Numbered from the stretch's first letter, positions 33,166 through 44,445 are shown. The stretch is 64,000 nt of DNA from Charina bottae (GCA_023362775.1 JALMGJ010000005.1:89973421-90037420); one strand, 5' to 3'. Translations and numbers: made by a program. Notes: generated from the letters alone by a model not told the origin.

Positions 33166-34568
33166 GATGTGATGTGATGAGCCTGCAGTGTGATTGATGC
33201 AAGACAAAAGCATGAATGTATTATGCTCAGTCCTGGAGCCAAGTGAAAATAGGAAGGGTGGTTTTCTCCAATGAAATCATCATTCTCAGATCTGGTCTGC
33301 TACACCTAGAAGTGTGTCTTGGATGCTTTGACAGTAATTGCCTAGAAATGGGATGCAAAAGATAGCCAGGTTTTTAGAAGCAAAACGTTTAGAGGGTCAG
33401 GAGACATCAGATTTGGAATCAAGAAGGAATCCAACTATCTGCATTCTTGAGAGGAGCATTAGGAAAATCTCTGCTTCAGGGATCCTCACTGCTTTAATAC
33501 AACTCTGGAGCCTCACAACATGTGAATGTTTGCTCTATATTCCCTTACAGGGGCTAAATTGTTAGGAATTAAAGGAAATATGAAACCTTGGGCATAAGGC
33601 TGCCAATGAAAATGGACATCCATCCTTGCCATTCTTGCAGACTCTGTTTAATTATTTCCTTCACTCTCTTGTTTTAGATAGTGAGCGGTCCATAAGTAAT
33701 AGGATACAATAGATTTCACCACTTGGTGGAGCTATTTCATAAATACCTAATAACTTTCCCCATCCAGGTTCCTCCAGATATTCTAGGATAACTCCCCAAA
33801 AGTTGTTGATGCAGAGTGGAATCTAAGTAACTGAGGAGACTGTTTCTAGATAAACATGATTTTAAAATCTTGTCTTCCTGATTTCCCTTCACTATTGCCA
33901 TTCATTCTGCATTTTTAGCCTTTTTCTTATGGGGATATTGGGAAATTCAGAATCAAGTTTCCTTGTTTTGTGGCTACAATCGCATGTCTCTTGTCCAAGG
34001 ACTAAGTCCAATTTTACAACTTCTCTTCCATCTTTCATTTTGACTTGGGGGAAAAGCATCTGCCTACCAGGAATCCATAACTGCCCCCTATTTCCAGTTC
34101 CTTGATCATTATAATAGTTTGATCGCCTATTTTCTGGAGTCCAATTTGCAACATGCACCTACAGAGTTGTACAGCTGTGATTAACCACACATGTTTTACT
34201 TGCGTCCTTGCAATGATGTGCAGGTATTTTCCAAGCTTTTGTTCTACTAAGAAAAGCATGCCTTTCCTGCTCCTGCCTCCAACAGTACTCCTTGAAACTG
34301 CAAGGATTGTATTTGTGTGATACGGTTTCCTTATAAACACTTCAGATCTCCCAACCCATTTTTACACGGTCTTGACCACATTGTAGGGCTCTCACTGTTC
34401 AAAATTATGAGTTTCCTGAGTTATTTGGTTGGCCACTATGTGACAAGGTCTTGGACTAGGTTCCTCTGCTTATGGGTCTGGTTTGGGGTACCTAATCACA
34501 TTATCAACACAATGGATATTGGTGCTTTGAAAATGAAAAGGGCTTCAGTGCAAATTCTGCCTTGAGGC
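33166..34568. other. No recognisable feature
   Basis: About 1.4 kb. Frames at 33892-34340 overlap each other and show no motif. Confidence 0.5.
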
Positions 34569-34582
34569 ACATGTAACACAAA

Positions 34583-34921
34583 AGGTAAAAGTAAAGGTTC
34601 CCCCCGCACTTTTGTGCAGTCGTGTCCAACTCTAGGGGATGGTGCTCATCTCCGTTTGTTAGCCGAAGAGCCAGCGTTGTCCGAAGACGCTTCCACGGTC
34701 ATGTGGCTGGCATGACGCACGCTGAACGCTGTTACTATCCCACCGAAGGGGTACCTATTAATCTACTTGCATTTGCATGCTTTCGAATTGCTAGGTTGGC
34801 AAGAGCTGGGGCGAGTGCGGGAGGTCACTCCGTCACGCGGGGCTAGGGTCTCGAACCGCCGAAGTTGCGACCTTCCAATCGACAAGCCTGGCATCTTAAC
34901 CGCTGAGCCACCACGCCCCTT
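34583..34921 (-). repeat. Type A tRNA SINE, copy 5
   Basis: Full length; duplication CATGTAACACAAA at 34570-34582 and 34922-34934. The B-box region differs slightly from other copies (GGTTCGAGACC type, shared with copy 7). Confidence 0.9.
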
Positions 34922-34953
34922 CATGTAACACAAATCTTCCTGCTATTCTAGAG

Positions 34954-35081
34954 CAGTGTTTCTCAATTGGGCATCTCCCTGATTTGTGGACTTCAGCTTC
35001 CAAAATTCCTCAGCCAACACGGCCATTGCTGAGAATTGTGGGAGCTGAAGTTTGCACATCTGGAAGTTGCAGAAGTTACTG
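34954..35081. mobile_element. hAT MITE, decayed right end
   Basis: Starts CAGTGTTTCTCAATTGGG. Inside, GTGGACTTCAGCTTCCAAA faces GTGGGAGCTGAAGTTTGCA, an imperfect palindrome. The flanks TTCTAGAG and TATTAGAC agree at five of eight positions, a plausible worn 8-bp duplication. Confidence 0.65.
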
Positions 35082-35871
35082 TATTAGACTATTTTCTCAA
35101 ATGTAAGGCTTATGCATCAAATGTTCCCATTTAGTTTGGGAGTCAGAGGTAGTCTGTAGTGCTTTTACCTTTTGTCACAGATCTGTAGCATTTTAGAGTC
35201 AATGAATTGTGTGTTCAGTGTCTACAGGCTCCAGAGCAGATAAGAACAGATGGGACACTGCATGTAGAAGAAATGAGAGGGGATCCAGGGGACCAGAATC
35301 AAATGTCTTAAAAGTATTTGTCCTTTTCTAATGATTTAACATTCACTCTTTACGTTCATGGCTCCTCACAAATATAAGAGAGGAAATTACTTGTTAAGTT
35401 AAAGGGAACATAAGTCAAAAAGTATTCCTACTTTTAAAAAAAGGCAAGTGTCTGTGTGTGGTTTTTTGTTGTTGTTGAAGTCAAGCAATTGTGGGAACAA
35501 GGTGGAGGAACCGAGTAGCTATTGGATGGCTGAATGGCTAAGATTATCAGTCTATGGTGAATAATTTTGGAATGAAGCTTCTCAGCATTAGACATGCTGG
35601 CTAACAAAGTATTCTATTTGTGTTATTAACTCTGCTGGAAATATTCCAGTAGCATTACGTTTGATTAGAGTGGTGTCTTCCATTGTATGCTTGAGGGATA
35701 TTGCTTGCCGGCAGGATTATAAATCCAGTCAGATATCTCATCAGTTTGCATTTACAGGAAATGGTTATACATAGTTTCATAGAACAGTGGAGGAAATAGA
35801 GTCTTCCTTTTCTTCCTCCAGTTTTTCTCCTCATCTTCATGTGGAGCATCTGAGATTTCCACAAACAAGTT
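35082..35871. other. No recognisable feature
   Basis: Plain AT-rich sequence up to the fold-back element. Confidence 0.5.
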
Positions 35872-35935
35872 AAATCTAGATCTTGTCTGTAGCTTGAATC
35901 ATGTCAACTGGATTTCTATTTTCTCAGTGGAAACG

Positions 35936-35965
35936 TTTTGCTCCTTATCCAAGGAGCTTCTTCAG
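35936..35965 (-). ncRNA. Hammerhead-like motif, mutated (left arm)
   Basis: Minus strand: CTGAAGA (35959-35965), extra A, GCTCC, loop TTGGATAA, GGAGC, then AAAAC where the other arm has GAAAC. Loss of the invariant G12 predicts no cleavage. Confidence 0.5.
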
Positions 35966-36048
35966 TCTGAGCAAAGTTAGTAAGGGAATCCTAAATATAA
36001 TATAATATAAATCCTATATTTAGGATTCCCTTACTAACTTTGCTCAGA

Positions 36049-36079
36049 CTGAAGAAGCTCCTTGGATAAGGAGCGAAAC
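36049..36079 (+). ncRNA. Hammerhead-like motif (right arm)
   Basis: CTGAAGA (36049-36055), extra A, helix GCTCC/GGAGC around TTGGATAA, GAAAC (36075-36079), then a short ACGT self-complementary helix III. The core is complete apart from the extra base. Confidence 0.58.
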
Positions 36080-36239
36080 GTTTCCACTGAGAAAATAGAA
36101 ATCCAGTTGACATGATTCAAGCTACAGACAATTCCACCTGGATGACTGAGAACCTTCATAGACAAATCTAGATCTTATCATGCACTAAAACTGTTCTTTA
36201 ATCGTACCAATTTAGATTACATCTACACTTCAGATGAAA

Positions 36240-36450
36240 GATTATGCCCTACATCTAACCATCATGGCTAGTCTTAAAAGAAACTGAACAGGGTTGGCCT
36301 GGTTAATACTTGATTGGGAGCTATCAGGAAATCCCAGGGTTGTGGACTAGACTGGAAGAAAAAAATCTTAGAAGAAGGAAATGGCAAATTTTATCTGTAT
36401 TGTTGCAAAGAAAGCTATATGGATGATATCATGAAGTCACAGGAGTCAAG
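36240..36450 (+). repeat. 5S-derived SINE
   Basis: 5S-like CTGAACAGGGTTGGCCTGGT, then TTAATACTTGATTGGGAGCT (promoter region), then the body CCCAGGGTTGTGGACTAGAC and GATGATATCATGAAGTCACA. Confidence 0.78.
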
Positions 36451-37950
36451 TTCCTCAAGTTCAAGCTGTGATAAAGAAACAAACTTGGGAGAGCAGGGAG
36501 GGCTCTTCAGTCCACAAGAGGTAGAAGCATTAACAGACCTTGATTTTGATCTAGGTAGTGCTTGAACACCTGAATGCTTTTGCTATGTTGGCTGTCCTTT
36601 ATCCTGTATGTTTCCAAAGAAGTGGGTATTTTATGTTTCACACTGCTATTATTGCATTAAGTGATTAGCCAAAGATGAAATGATCATGCTTTGCTGGTAA
36701 TCTCAGAAAAAGAAGCAAATGCTTTGAAAGGAAAACCCCACCCATTAGAACAATGCTGCAGAATTGCTAAGTTAAAGGCACTGGGAGAAGGAATTACCGT
36801 TTGTTAAAAATTGCCAAAGTAAACACTAAATAGCACAGGAGAAAGAAATGCATCTAAATATGCATAAAATACTCTAGGTTCTGGTCTAGAGCTATGATGA
36901 CCATAATGACTTCCATATTTTTCCATTAAATTTGGTGCCTTCGTCTCTCTCTTTATACTGCATTTCAATTTTCCATTTGTTTTGGAAGGTTTATTTTCAT
37001 GATAAAAAGGGTGCTGGCATTTGATGAGAGATTCATACAGCACATGACTACACTTGGAAATAATTTACTACAAGAACAGTCTGTAGGTATCAGGCAGTGC
37101 AACATAATATGACTTCATCAGTGAAACTGGAACAGGAAGTTAGAAAGGAACTGGCTTAGATTGGTGGAAGGAAGGAAGGAAGGAAGGAAGGAAGGAAGGA
37201 AGGAACTTTAAGCAGGTAGCAATTACTGCAGTTATTCAAAATTCATAGTGCCCTTAATAAGGAAGCTTTGAAAGATGTCACTTTGAAAGACATCCTATGA
37301 AATCACCCCATTTCAACCTCACATTGTTGCCATTTTTCTTCCACATATGGAGAAAGCTACGAGAGGCAGATGAGTATTGTTATGGGCCCACACTCTGATA
37401 CTGATGTGAGCTGCTAGCCAAAAAGTTCTATCACCTCTGAAAACCAGGCTTGTTAGCGCTTGGAGCAGTGCTTTTCTGCTGTTTAGGTCTTGCTGTTCGG
37501 GTAGAATTTGTTTAGGCAGGGTTTGCTTGGAGAAGGGAAGGGAGAGAGACTCAGATGTATTCTACTTTTTAAAAGTCTGTTCGTTTCTTACGTGATCCTT
37601 TACCTTTCCCCAAACCCATATCTTTCCTTAACTCTCATTCTGACCTGTAGTATTGTCCCTGTTTATCTCTGTGATGAGCCTGTCTGCAGTTCTTCAGCAT
37701 TCCATTTTATCCTGCCCTGCTTAGAAATGAAGCAACTGCCAGGGTCCCCTGTAGCCTAGGCTCGCATCTTTTATCAAATCAGATCTCCAATTGGTTTCAG
37801 TCTTGCCACCTTTGAATTTTAAACCGCCAATCTGGATAAATCTTGGATGATTTGTACACTCTTCATTGTGGTGGTGGTTTCTCCAAAATTCAATCATGCC
37901 CAGGCACTTTCATAGGTGCAACAAGTAGATGTCATCTGCACTCTTCAACC
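36451..37950. other. No gene seen; one (GGAA)n tract
   Basis: About 1.5 kb. A (GGAA)9-10 microsatellite occupies 37166-37204. Frames here are under 85 codons and unremarkable. Confidence 0.5.
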
Positions 37951-37963
37951 ATGTTTAAGAATA

Positions 37964-38297
37964 AAAGGTAAAGGTTCCCCCCGCACATTTGTGCAGTCGT
38001 GTCCGACTCTAGGGGCCGGTGCTCATCTCCGTTTGTTAGCCGAAGAGCCAGCGTTGTCCGAAGACGCTTCCACGGTCATGTGGCCACATGACACATGCAG
38101 AACGCTGTTACCTACCCACCAAAGTGGTACCTATTCATCTACTTGCATTTGCATGCTTTCGAATTTCTAGGTTGGCAAGAGCTGGGGCTACTGCGGGAGC
38201 TCACTCTGCATGCAGGGCTAGGGATTCGAACCTCCGAACTTGCGATCTTCTGATCGACAAGCCTGGCATCTTACCCGCTGAGCCACCACGCCCCCTA
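37964..38297 (-). repeat. Type A tRNA SINE, copy 6
   Basis: Full length; duplication TGTTTAAGAATA at 37952-37963 and 38298-38309. Confidence 0.9.
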
Positions 38298-38309
38298 TGT
38301 TTAAGAATA

Positions 38310-39030
38310 TTGTTGCAAAATTCCCTCCCCTATGTAAATGATTCAAGAGTAGGAGGTTCATGGCCACCCAAAAAGCTGGAATTTCTATTTGTATGGCTTA
38401 GTTTTCCAGTAGCTGAGTTTCTTCCTTCTTTCCTGCCTGCCTCCCAAACACTGCCCTCCTGAAAGCAATCATATAAGCTAAATGCTGTGGGATTCTTGTT
38501 TGTATTCCTGTCTCGCTCCACAGCACTTGCTGTCAAACAAAATGGTGGGTGGTGATCTTTTTGTTGCTTAATGTGGAAGCGAACTTGACAGTAATGAGAT
38601 AACGTCACTGCTGGGACAGATCTGAACTGTATCAAGGTCAGTCAAGTAGCTGTTTGCTTTGCAAAATCTCCATGGCAAGTTAGCTGAAGCGCCTGGAGAT
38701 GACTTTTCTACAGAAGGTTTCTCACATCTGAGGACATTCTGCTTTTTGAACCAGACAAGTACAATGAACACCTAGCACAAAGACCGGTAGAAATACCAGA
38801 CTAAAATTGTACATTCCTGTTTCATTCATTGCTTGAAGCAGCTCCAAAGTATGAATATAGGAAACTGATTACACTAGCTTATAACCTCCAATTGTGTGGA
38901 ATGCTGTCCAAGCTTTAGGTCCTTCCAGTATTTCTAAAGAGTAAGGTATGATTATTGGTCCTAGGAAATAGGATACTAGTTGTCTAGCGACTGTATGTGG
39001 GCTATCAGATGACCAAGTATTCAGATGCCC
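38310..39030. other. No recognisable feature
   Basis: Single-copy-looking; frames of 67-124 codons include SINE-derived sequence or lack motifs. Confidence 0.5.
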
Positions 39031-39690
39031 TACTTCTGGGCATGATGTGATGCTTATCAGAATGCTTCTGCTGGTAGATGTACCTAGCTGAACTTGTCTA
39101 TGCTCAGAAGCTAAGTGGGGTATGCCTTATAGGGGGCGCGATGGCTCAGCGGTTAAGATGCCAGGCTTGTCGATCGGAATGTCGGCGGTTCGAGACCCGA
39201 GCGCCGTGTGACGGAGTGAGCTCCCGCTCTCGCCCCAGCTCTTGCCAACCTAGCAATTCGAAAGCATGCAAATGCAAGTAGATAAATAGGTACCACTTTG
39301 GTGGGTAGGTAACAGCATTCCGTGTGCGTCATGCCGGCCACATGACTGCGGAAGCATCTTCGGACAGCGTTTGCTCTTAGGCTAAGAAACAGATGAGCAT
39401 CGCCCCCTAGAGTCGGACATGACTGTGTGGGGGAAAACCTTTAACTTTACCTTTTTACTTCTGGGCATGATGTGATGCTTATCAGAATGCTTCTGCTGGC
39501 AGATGCACCTAGCTGAACTTGTCTATGCTCAGGAGCTAAGTGGGGTGTGACCTAGTAGGATGGAAGTAGGACAAATCCCAGTTCTTTACACTAGACTGAA
39601 ATAAAAAAGACATCCTGGAGAAAGGCAGTGGTAAATCACATCCATGTTGCTGCCAAGAAAACAACATGGACAAGGACATGAGTCATGGTT
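39031..39690 (+). repeat. 5S-derived SINE with duplicated 5' part around a type A SINE
   Basis: The head TGAACTTGTCTATGCTCAG then AGCTAAGTGGGGT (a diverged 5S 5' half) occurs twice, in 39031-39130 and 39456-39551, including ~60 bp upstream of it. Only the right copy continues into the SINE body (GACTGAAATAAAAAAGACAT, TTGCTGCCAAGAAAACAACA, CATGAGTCATGGTTGACTTG). The tRNA SINE lies between the copies. Confidence 0.75.
39131..39455 (+). repeat. Type A tRNA SINE, copy 7
   Basis: Head GGGGGCGCGATGGCTCAGCG at about 39132; the tail AGTCGGACATGACTG is followed by AACTTTACCTTT. It has no ordinary short duplication; a ~97-bp direct repeat flanks it instead. Confidence 0.85.
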
Positions 39691-40025
39691 GACTTGAAGA
39701 GATTGTCTGTTCTCAGCAAGCACACCATTGCAATACTGGCATACCCACGGTGTCCAAATAACTTTAGTTGTCAAAGCAACCCATTGAAGACCTACACTGT
39801 CTCCACAATGAACTTGGAAGGTGTGAGTGAAGAAAACCTCATTGTATGGAAGTGCCTTTCTACTTACTAGCTGGAAGCCTTTGGAATACAATATTCTTTC
39901 ATGCAAAGATAAGTCATGTGAGTCTCACCTTGGAGTTATTGCTGCTCAGGTAGAGAAGGGATGGTGTTCCTAGAAGTGAACTTCGGGGAATGTGACCCCA
40001 GCATAGATTTGTTTTGTGTTTTGTT
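39691..40025. other. No recognisable feature
   Basis: Opposite-strand frames of 61 and 106 codons without motif. Confidence 0.5.
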
Positions 40026-40027
40026 TT

Positions 40028-40245
40028 GGTGCCTTTGAATCAGTGTTGATTCCTGGCAACTGCCTGGACTAGTCCCTGCAGTTTTCTTGGCAACAGAAGT
40101 GGTTTGCCCTTGCCTTCTTCCTGGGGCTGAGAGAGAGTGACTGGCCCAAGGTCATCCAGCTGGCTTCGTGCCTAAGGTGGGACTAGAACTCACAGTCTCC
40201 TGGTTTCTAGCCTAATGCCTTAACCACTACACCAAACTGGCTCAT
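40028..40245 (-). repeat. Type B SINE
   Basis: Minus-strand head GAGCCAGTTTGGTGTAGTGG at 40245, body CAGCTGGATGACCTTGGGCC, tail AATCAACACTGATTCAAAGG near 40030. The following 40250-40345 looks like a worn LINE tail. Confidence 0.85.
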
Positions 40246-40504
40246 TCCACAGCATAACAGTAACATTTATTTGTTTCTATTTGTAAACTGCCAAATACAT
40301 TGGTGTGATCTACAAAAACCAATAAAGAAATAAATGTCCACAGCACAACAGTATAATAGCACAAAGGAAGAAATCATTCATGGTAAACAATATGAAACAT
40401 TGAAATATCCATGATAAACAGTGTAACAATAAACCATCCACAATAACACTCTAGAACCATAAATTAAACTAGTATTTTATTTATTTTGTATGCCTTTTTT
40501 TCTT

Positions 40505-40797
40505 GCTGGGAAATCCCTTGTGAGGTCCAGCAGCCGGCTGTGTAGACTATTTAGCCGTGACAAGTCACGTTGCCTGGGGTGCACCACGGGGGGCTAGTCT
40601 ACATTGTACCCGCTGTTACCATCCCACTGAAGTGGTACCTATTTATCTACTTGCATTTGCATGCTTTCGAATTGCTAGGTTGGCAAGATCTGGGGCGAGT
40701 GCGGGAGCTCACTCCGTCACGCGGCGCTTGGGTCTCGAACCGCCGACCTTCCAATCGACAAGCCTGGTGTCTTAACCACTCAGCCATCACACCCCAT
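40505..40797 (-). repeat. tRNA SINE with a different 3' half
   Basis: Minus-strand 5' half from the head (GGGTGTGATGGCTGAGTGG) to GGTACCACTTCAGTGGGA matches type A. At about 40610 it switches to unrelated sequence with GCCCCCCGTGGTGCACCCC, a CGTGACAAGTCACG palindrome and TGGACCTCACAAGGG. No BovB-like tail is present. This is a variant SINE or a chimaera. Confidence 0.72.
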
Positions 40798-41364
40798 GTC
40801 CTTAATTAATATTGCTTTTTTTTAAAAAAAAAATATTTATTTAAAAATGCAATGTTATTTATGTCCTTAAATAACATTGCTTTTTTTAAAAAAAAGGAAA
40901 TAGGTACTGAGAATAACAAGGATATGCATGTTCTCTACTGTTCTTTTTTTAAAGGGCAGACTGTGTTCATAAAATACTTTTTGACCTTGCTTACAAAAAT
41001 TGGATCACAGTTACAGTGTTTGTTCCAAATCAGGCTCAGTAGTTTAGATGGATATGAAAGTATAAAATGGAAATAAGGGAAGGAATGCCCTATATCAAAG
41101 GATACAACTTAACCTCTGCCTCAGGTTTTTAATCTTGAAGGGTATTTTTTTTAAGCATGATGTGATTGCTAATAATACTTCATAACAGGTTTTAGGAAAT
41201 CAACATTTTTAAAGGGGCTGTGGGACGATGGGGGTAATGCAGACTGAGATTCTGAAGTTGCAAGATGGTCAGATTTTGGCTCACTTATATTTTAAATATA
41301 GAATTGATGTTTTAGATATATGATGGATCTTTAAGACCTTAGGTTGAACAAAAATATGTCAGGC
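40798..41364. other. No recognisable feature
   Basis: A short local repeat (TGTCCTTAATTAATATTGCT / TGTCCTTAAATAACATTGCT, 40798 and 40862) brackets an A/T homopolymer stretch. Nothing else. Confidence 0.5.
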
Positions 41365-41760
41365 GGGTGCATATTTATTTAGATTTAGAGGCTGTCCAAC
41401 ACCCAGATAACTCTGGGCAGCTTACATCCAAGGACAGAATAGAATAAAATAGGAAAAAGAACCATACCTATTCAGAAAAAAAAACACAACACACACAAAC
41501 AAAAAACCTGGCAAAATAACCATCAGGGGCTTGGTAACCATCCTAAACCAGGTCTTCAAAGGCTTGTAGAACAGCCGAAGCTTGGGAACCATGTGGATTT
41601 CTAGGGAGATGCTGTTCCAGACATGCTTCTTGAGTCCTGATAGATGGTATTGTTTAATTGAGAGGACCTGAAGCATCACCACTCTGCCTGATCTGATTGG
41701 GTGGGCAGAAACTACTGGAGATAGGCGGTTCCTCAAATAACCAGGCCCTATGTCATGAAG

Positions 41761-42765
41761 TATGTCATGAACTATGTCATGAAATATGCTACTGGGGAAG
41801 AGCGGAGGGCAATTCCGAGTAGCTCCAGAAAGTGTGAAGCGGCTGGGCCAAAGCCGAAAGGACGCTCAGTTGTGGATGTGTCTGGAAGTGGAAGGAAAGT
41901 CCAATGCTGTAAAGAACAATATTGCATAGGAACCTGGAATGTAAGAACTATGAATCAAGGTAAGCTGGATGTGGTCAAACATGAGATGACAAGATTGAAC
42001 ATCGACATCTTGGGAATCAGCAAACTAAAATGGACAGGAATGGGCGAATTTAATTCAGGAGACCATTATATATACTGCTGTGGGCAAGAATCCCTTAGAA
42101 GAAATGGAGTAGCTCTCATAGTCAATAAAAGAGTGGGAAAGGCAGTACTGGGGTACAACCTCAAAAACGATAGAATGCTTTCAGTTCGAATCCAAGGCAA
42201 ACCATTCAACATCACAGTAATCCAAGTCTATGCCCCAACCACTGATGCCGAAGAAGCTGAAGTTGACCAGTTCTATGAAGACCTACAACACCTTCTAGAA
42301 CTAACACCAAAAAAAGATGTCCTTTACATCATAGGGGACTGGAATGCTAAAGTAGGAAGTCAAAAAATAACCGGAATAACAGGCAAGTTCCGCCTCGGAG
42401 TACAAAATGAAGCAGGGCAAAGGCTAATAGAGTTTTGTCAAGAGAACACGCTGGTCATAGCAAACACTCTTTTCCAACAACACAAGAGACGACTCTACAC
42501 ATGGACATCACCAGATGGTCAATACCGAAATCAGATTGATTATATACTTTGCAGCCAAAGATGGAGAAGCTCTATACAATCAGCAAAAACAAGACCTGGA
42601 GCTGACTGTGGCTCAGATCATGAGCTTCTTATCGCAAAATTTAGGCTTAAATTGAAGAACGTAGGGAAAACCACTAGACCACTCAGGTATTACCTAAATC
42701 ATATCCCTTATGAATATACAGTGGAGGTGAGGAATAGATTTAAAGGATTAGATCTGGTAGACATC
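41761..42765 (+). pseudogene. BovB apurinic-type endonuclease domain
   Basis: The frame is open for about 330 codons. Visible motifs in order: GTWNVRTMN (N-terminal strand), GISKLKW (the catalytic Glu position reads Lys here), YAPTTDAEEAEVDQFYEDL, IIGDWNAKVG (catalytic Asp/Asn), RNQIDYILC and GSDHELL (Asp-His). This domain nicks target DNA for target-primed reverse transcription. The Glu-to-Lys change and loss of the linked RT half predict an inactive protein. Confidence 0.9.
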
Positions 42766-42766
42766 C

Positions 42767-43900
42767 AACATTCGCTGGATCATGGAAAAAGCAAGAGAGT
42801 TCCAGAAAAACATCTACTTCTGCTTCATTGACTACGCTAAAGCCTTTGATTGTGTGGATCACAACAAACTGTGGCAAATTCTTAAAGAGATGGGAGTACC
42901 AGACCACTTTACCTGTCTCCTGAGAAACCTGTATGCGGGTCAAGAAGCAACAGTTAGAACCGGACATGGAAGAACCGACTGGTTCAAAATTGGGAAAGGA
43001 GTACGACAAGGCTGTATATTATCACCGTGCTTATTTAACTTATATGCAGAGTACATCATGAGAAATGCCGGGCTGGATGAATCACAAGCTGGAGTTAAGA
43101 TTGCCGGGAGAAATATCAACAACCTCAGATATGCAGACGATACCACCCTAATGGCAGAAAGTGAAGAGGAACTAAAGAGCCTCTTGATGAGGGTGAAAGA
43201 GGAGAGTGCAAAAGCTGGCTTGAAACTCAACATTAAAAAAACTCAGATCATGGCATCTGGTCCCATCACTTCCTGGCAAATAGAAGGGGAAGAAATGGAA
43301 GCAGTGACAGATTTTATTTTCTTGGGCTCCAAGATCACCGCAGACGGTGACTGCAGCCATGAAATTAAAAGACGCTTGCTCCTTGGGAGGAAAGCTATGG
43401 CAAACCTAGACAGCATATTAAAAAGCAGAGACATCACCTTGCCAACAAAGGTCCGTATAGTTAAAGCTATGGTTTTCCCAGTAGTAATGTATGGCTGTGA
43501 GAGTTGGACCATAAGGAAGGCTGAGCGCCGAAGAATTGATGCTTTCGAACTGTGGTGCTGGAGAAGACTCTTGAGAGTCCCTTGGACTGCAAGGAGGTCA
43601 AACCAGTCAATCCTAAAGGAAATCAACCCTGACTGCTCATTGGAAGGACAGATGCTGAAGCTGAAGCTCAAATACTTTGGCCACCTAATGCGAAGAGAGA
43701 ACTCACTGGAAAAGACCCTGATGCTGGGAAAGACTGAAGGCAAAAGGAGAAGGGGACGGCAGAGGATGAGATGGTTAGATAGCATCACCGATGTAATGAA
43801 CATGAATTTGAGTAAACTCCGGGTGACAGTGGAGGACAGGAAGGCCTGGCGTGCTATGGTCCATGAGGTCACAAAGAGTCGGACACGACTAAACAACTGA
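42767..43900 (+). pseudogene. BovB reverse transcriptase, C-terminal two thirds
   Basis: Open from about 42767 to the stop at 43898-43900. The frame shows FIDYAKAFDCVDH (palm box with Asp), KGVRQGCILSPCLFN, RYADDTTLMAE (catalytic YADD) and FLGSKITADG. The thumb follows (LPTKVRIVKAMVFPVVMYGC), then the basic C-terminal KRRRGRQRMRW region. The fingers and first palm motifs are lost to the deletion. The listed 238-codon frame on the other strand is its shadow. Confidence 0.93.
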
Positions 43901-44229
43901 ACAACAACAACAACAATGTCATGAAGAGCTTTATAGGCGATAAGCAGCATAGCCCACATGAGATGGAAGAACTTCAGGAGCTGGAGAACATCTACTAAGG
44001 ACAGATTTCCAGCTGCTCCTTAGAAATTTAAGTTTATTACATACACACTAGAGGTCAGCTTTCCCCCAGTTTGCTGAATTTTTTGAGAATTCTGGGAGCA
44101 CCTCTTGAGGGGTCCAGTTTGGGGACATCTTTTGTAAAGTCAATCTTGAGGCTAATTCCCATGCTTTCCTTTTAAATGAGAGAAGAAGAGTCTTGGGCTG
44201 ATGTCTGATTTATGACCAATATATACATT

Positions 44230-44445
44230 AAGCTTGACTGCTGGAAACTTCATGAAAGCATCCAAGGCATTTCCTTGGCAATAATATGTTAAGTGTTTTG
44301 ACCTCTGTTTTTTCCAATTTTTAAAAACTTTCCAGTCTAGGCTATAACCCTGGGGTTTTGCTGGTGGTCTCCCATCCCATTAATAATCCAATCTGACCTT
44401 CCTTAGCTTTATGAAACCAACCCAAACTGGCTGGGTGCTGCCAGT
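44230..44445 (-). repeat. 5S-derived SINE
   Basis: Minus-strand copy: body CTGGAAACTTCATGAAAGCA on plus, CTTTCCAGTCTAGGCTATAA, GGTGGTCTCCCATCCCATTA (promoter region), head to CAAACTGGCTGGGTG. Confidence 0.78.

Larger units (their letters stand above)
35885..36163. mobile_element. Penelope-type fold-back element, copy 1
   Basis: Two ~110-bp arms (35885-35994 and about 36020-36129) are near-perfect inverted copies around an AT-rich centre, followed by a 34-bp tail (36130-36163). A 13-bp duplication AAATCTAGATCTT flanks it (35872-35884 and 36164-36176). Each arm has a hammerhead-like motif. There is no protein coding. The arms match those of the element at 48572-49054, with the single tail at the opposite end. 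I read it as inverted terminal repeats of a Penelope-like element. Confidence 0.75.
41761..43915 (+). mobile_element. BovB (RTE-clade) LINE with internal deletion
   Basis: An 11-bp duplication ATGTCATGAAG flanks it (41750-41760 and 43916-43926). The 3' end GAGTCGGACACGACTAAAC then ACAACAACAAC is the BovB signature also known from ruminants. Intact BovB is about 3.2 kb; this is 2155 bp. The endonuclease frame (to about 42760) and RT frame (from about 42767) are joined by a deletion of roughly 1 kb that removed the linker and N-terminal RT, and they are in different frames. Few other lesions suggest a fairly recent insertion. BovB horizontal transfer between squamates and mammals is well established. 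Confidence 0.95.
41365..44030 (-). mobile_element. L2-type LINE 3' fragment split by BovB
   Basis: On the minus strand the right piece (43927 to about 44030) encodes LLIAYKALHDI. The left piece (41365-41749) continues with YLRNRLSPV, then SGLKKHVWNSISLE and YKPLKTWFRM, and ends in GCTGCCCAGAGTTATCTGGG. Removing the BovB and one duplication restores the L2 order. It is much more diverged than the L2 at 53.3 kb. Confidence 0.8.

Noticed and set aside
32880..33242. 120-codon minus frame
   Set aside because: Overlaps an L2 3' fragment; no protein motif.
36240..36330. 5S rRNA gene
   Set aside because: Only part of 5S is present, diverged and fused to a SINE body.
37166..37204. CRISPR-like or satellite array
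   Set aside because: This and the other short tandem tracts are plain microsatellites without spacers.
43243..43959. 238-codon minus frame
   Set aside because: Antisense shadow of the BovB reverse transcriptase; its first residues come from the split L2.
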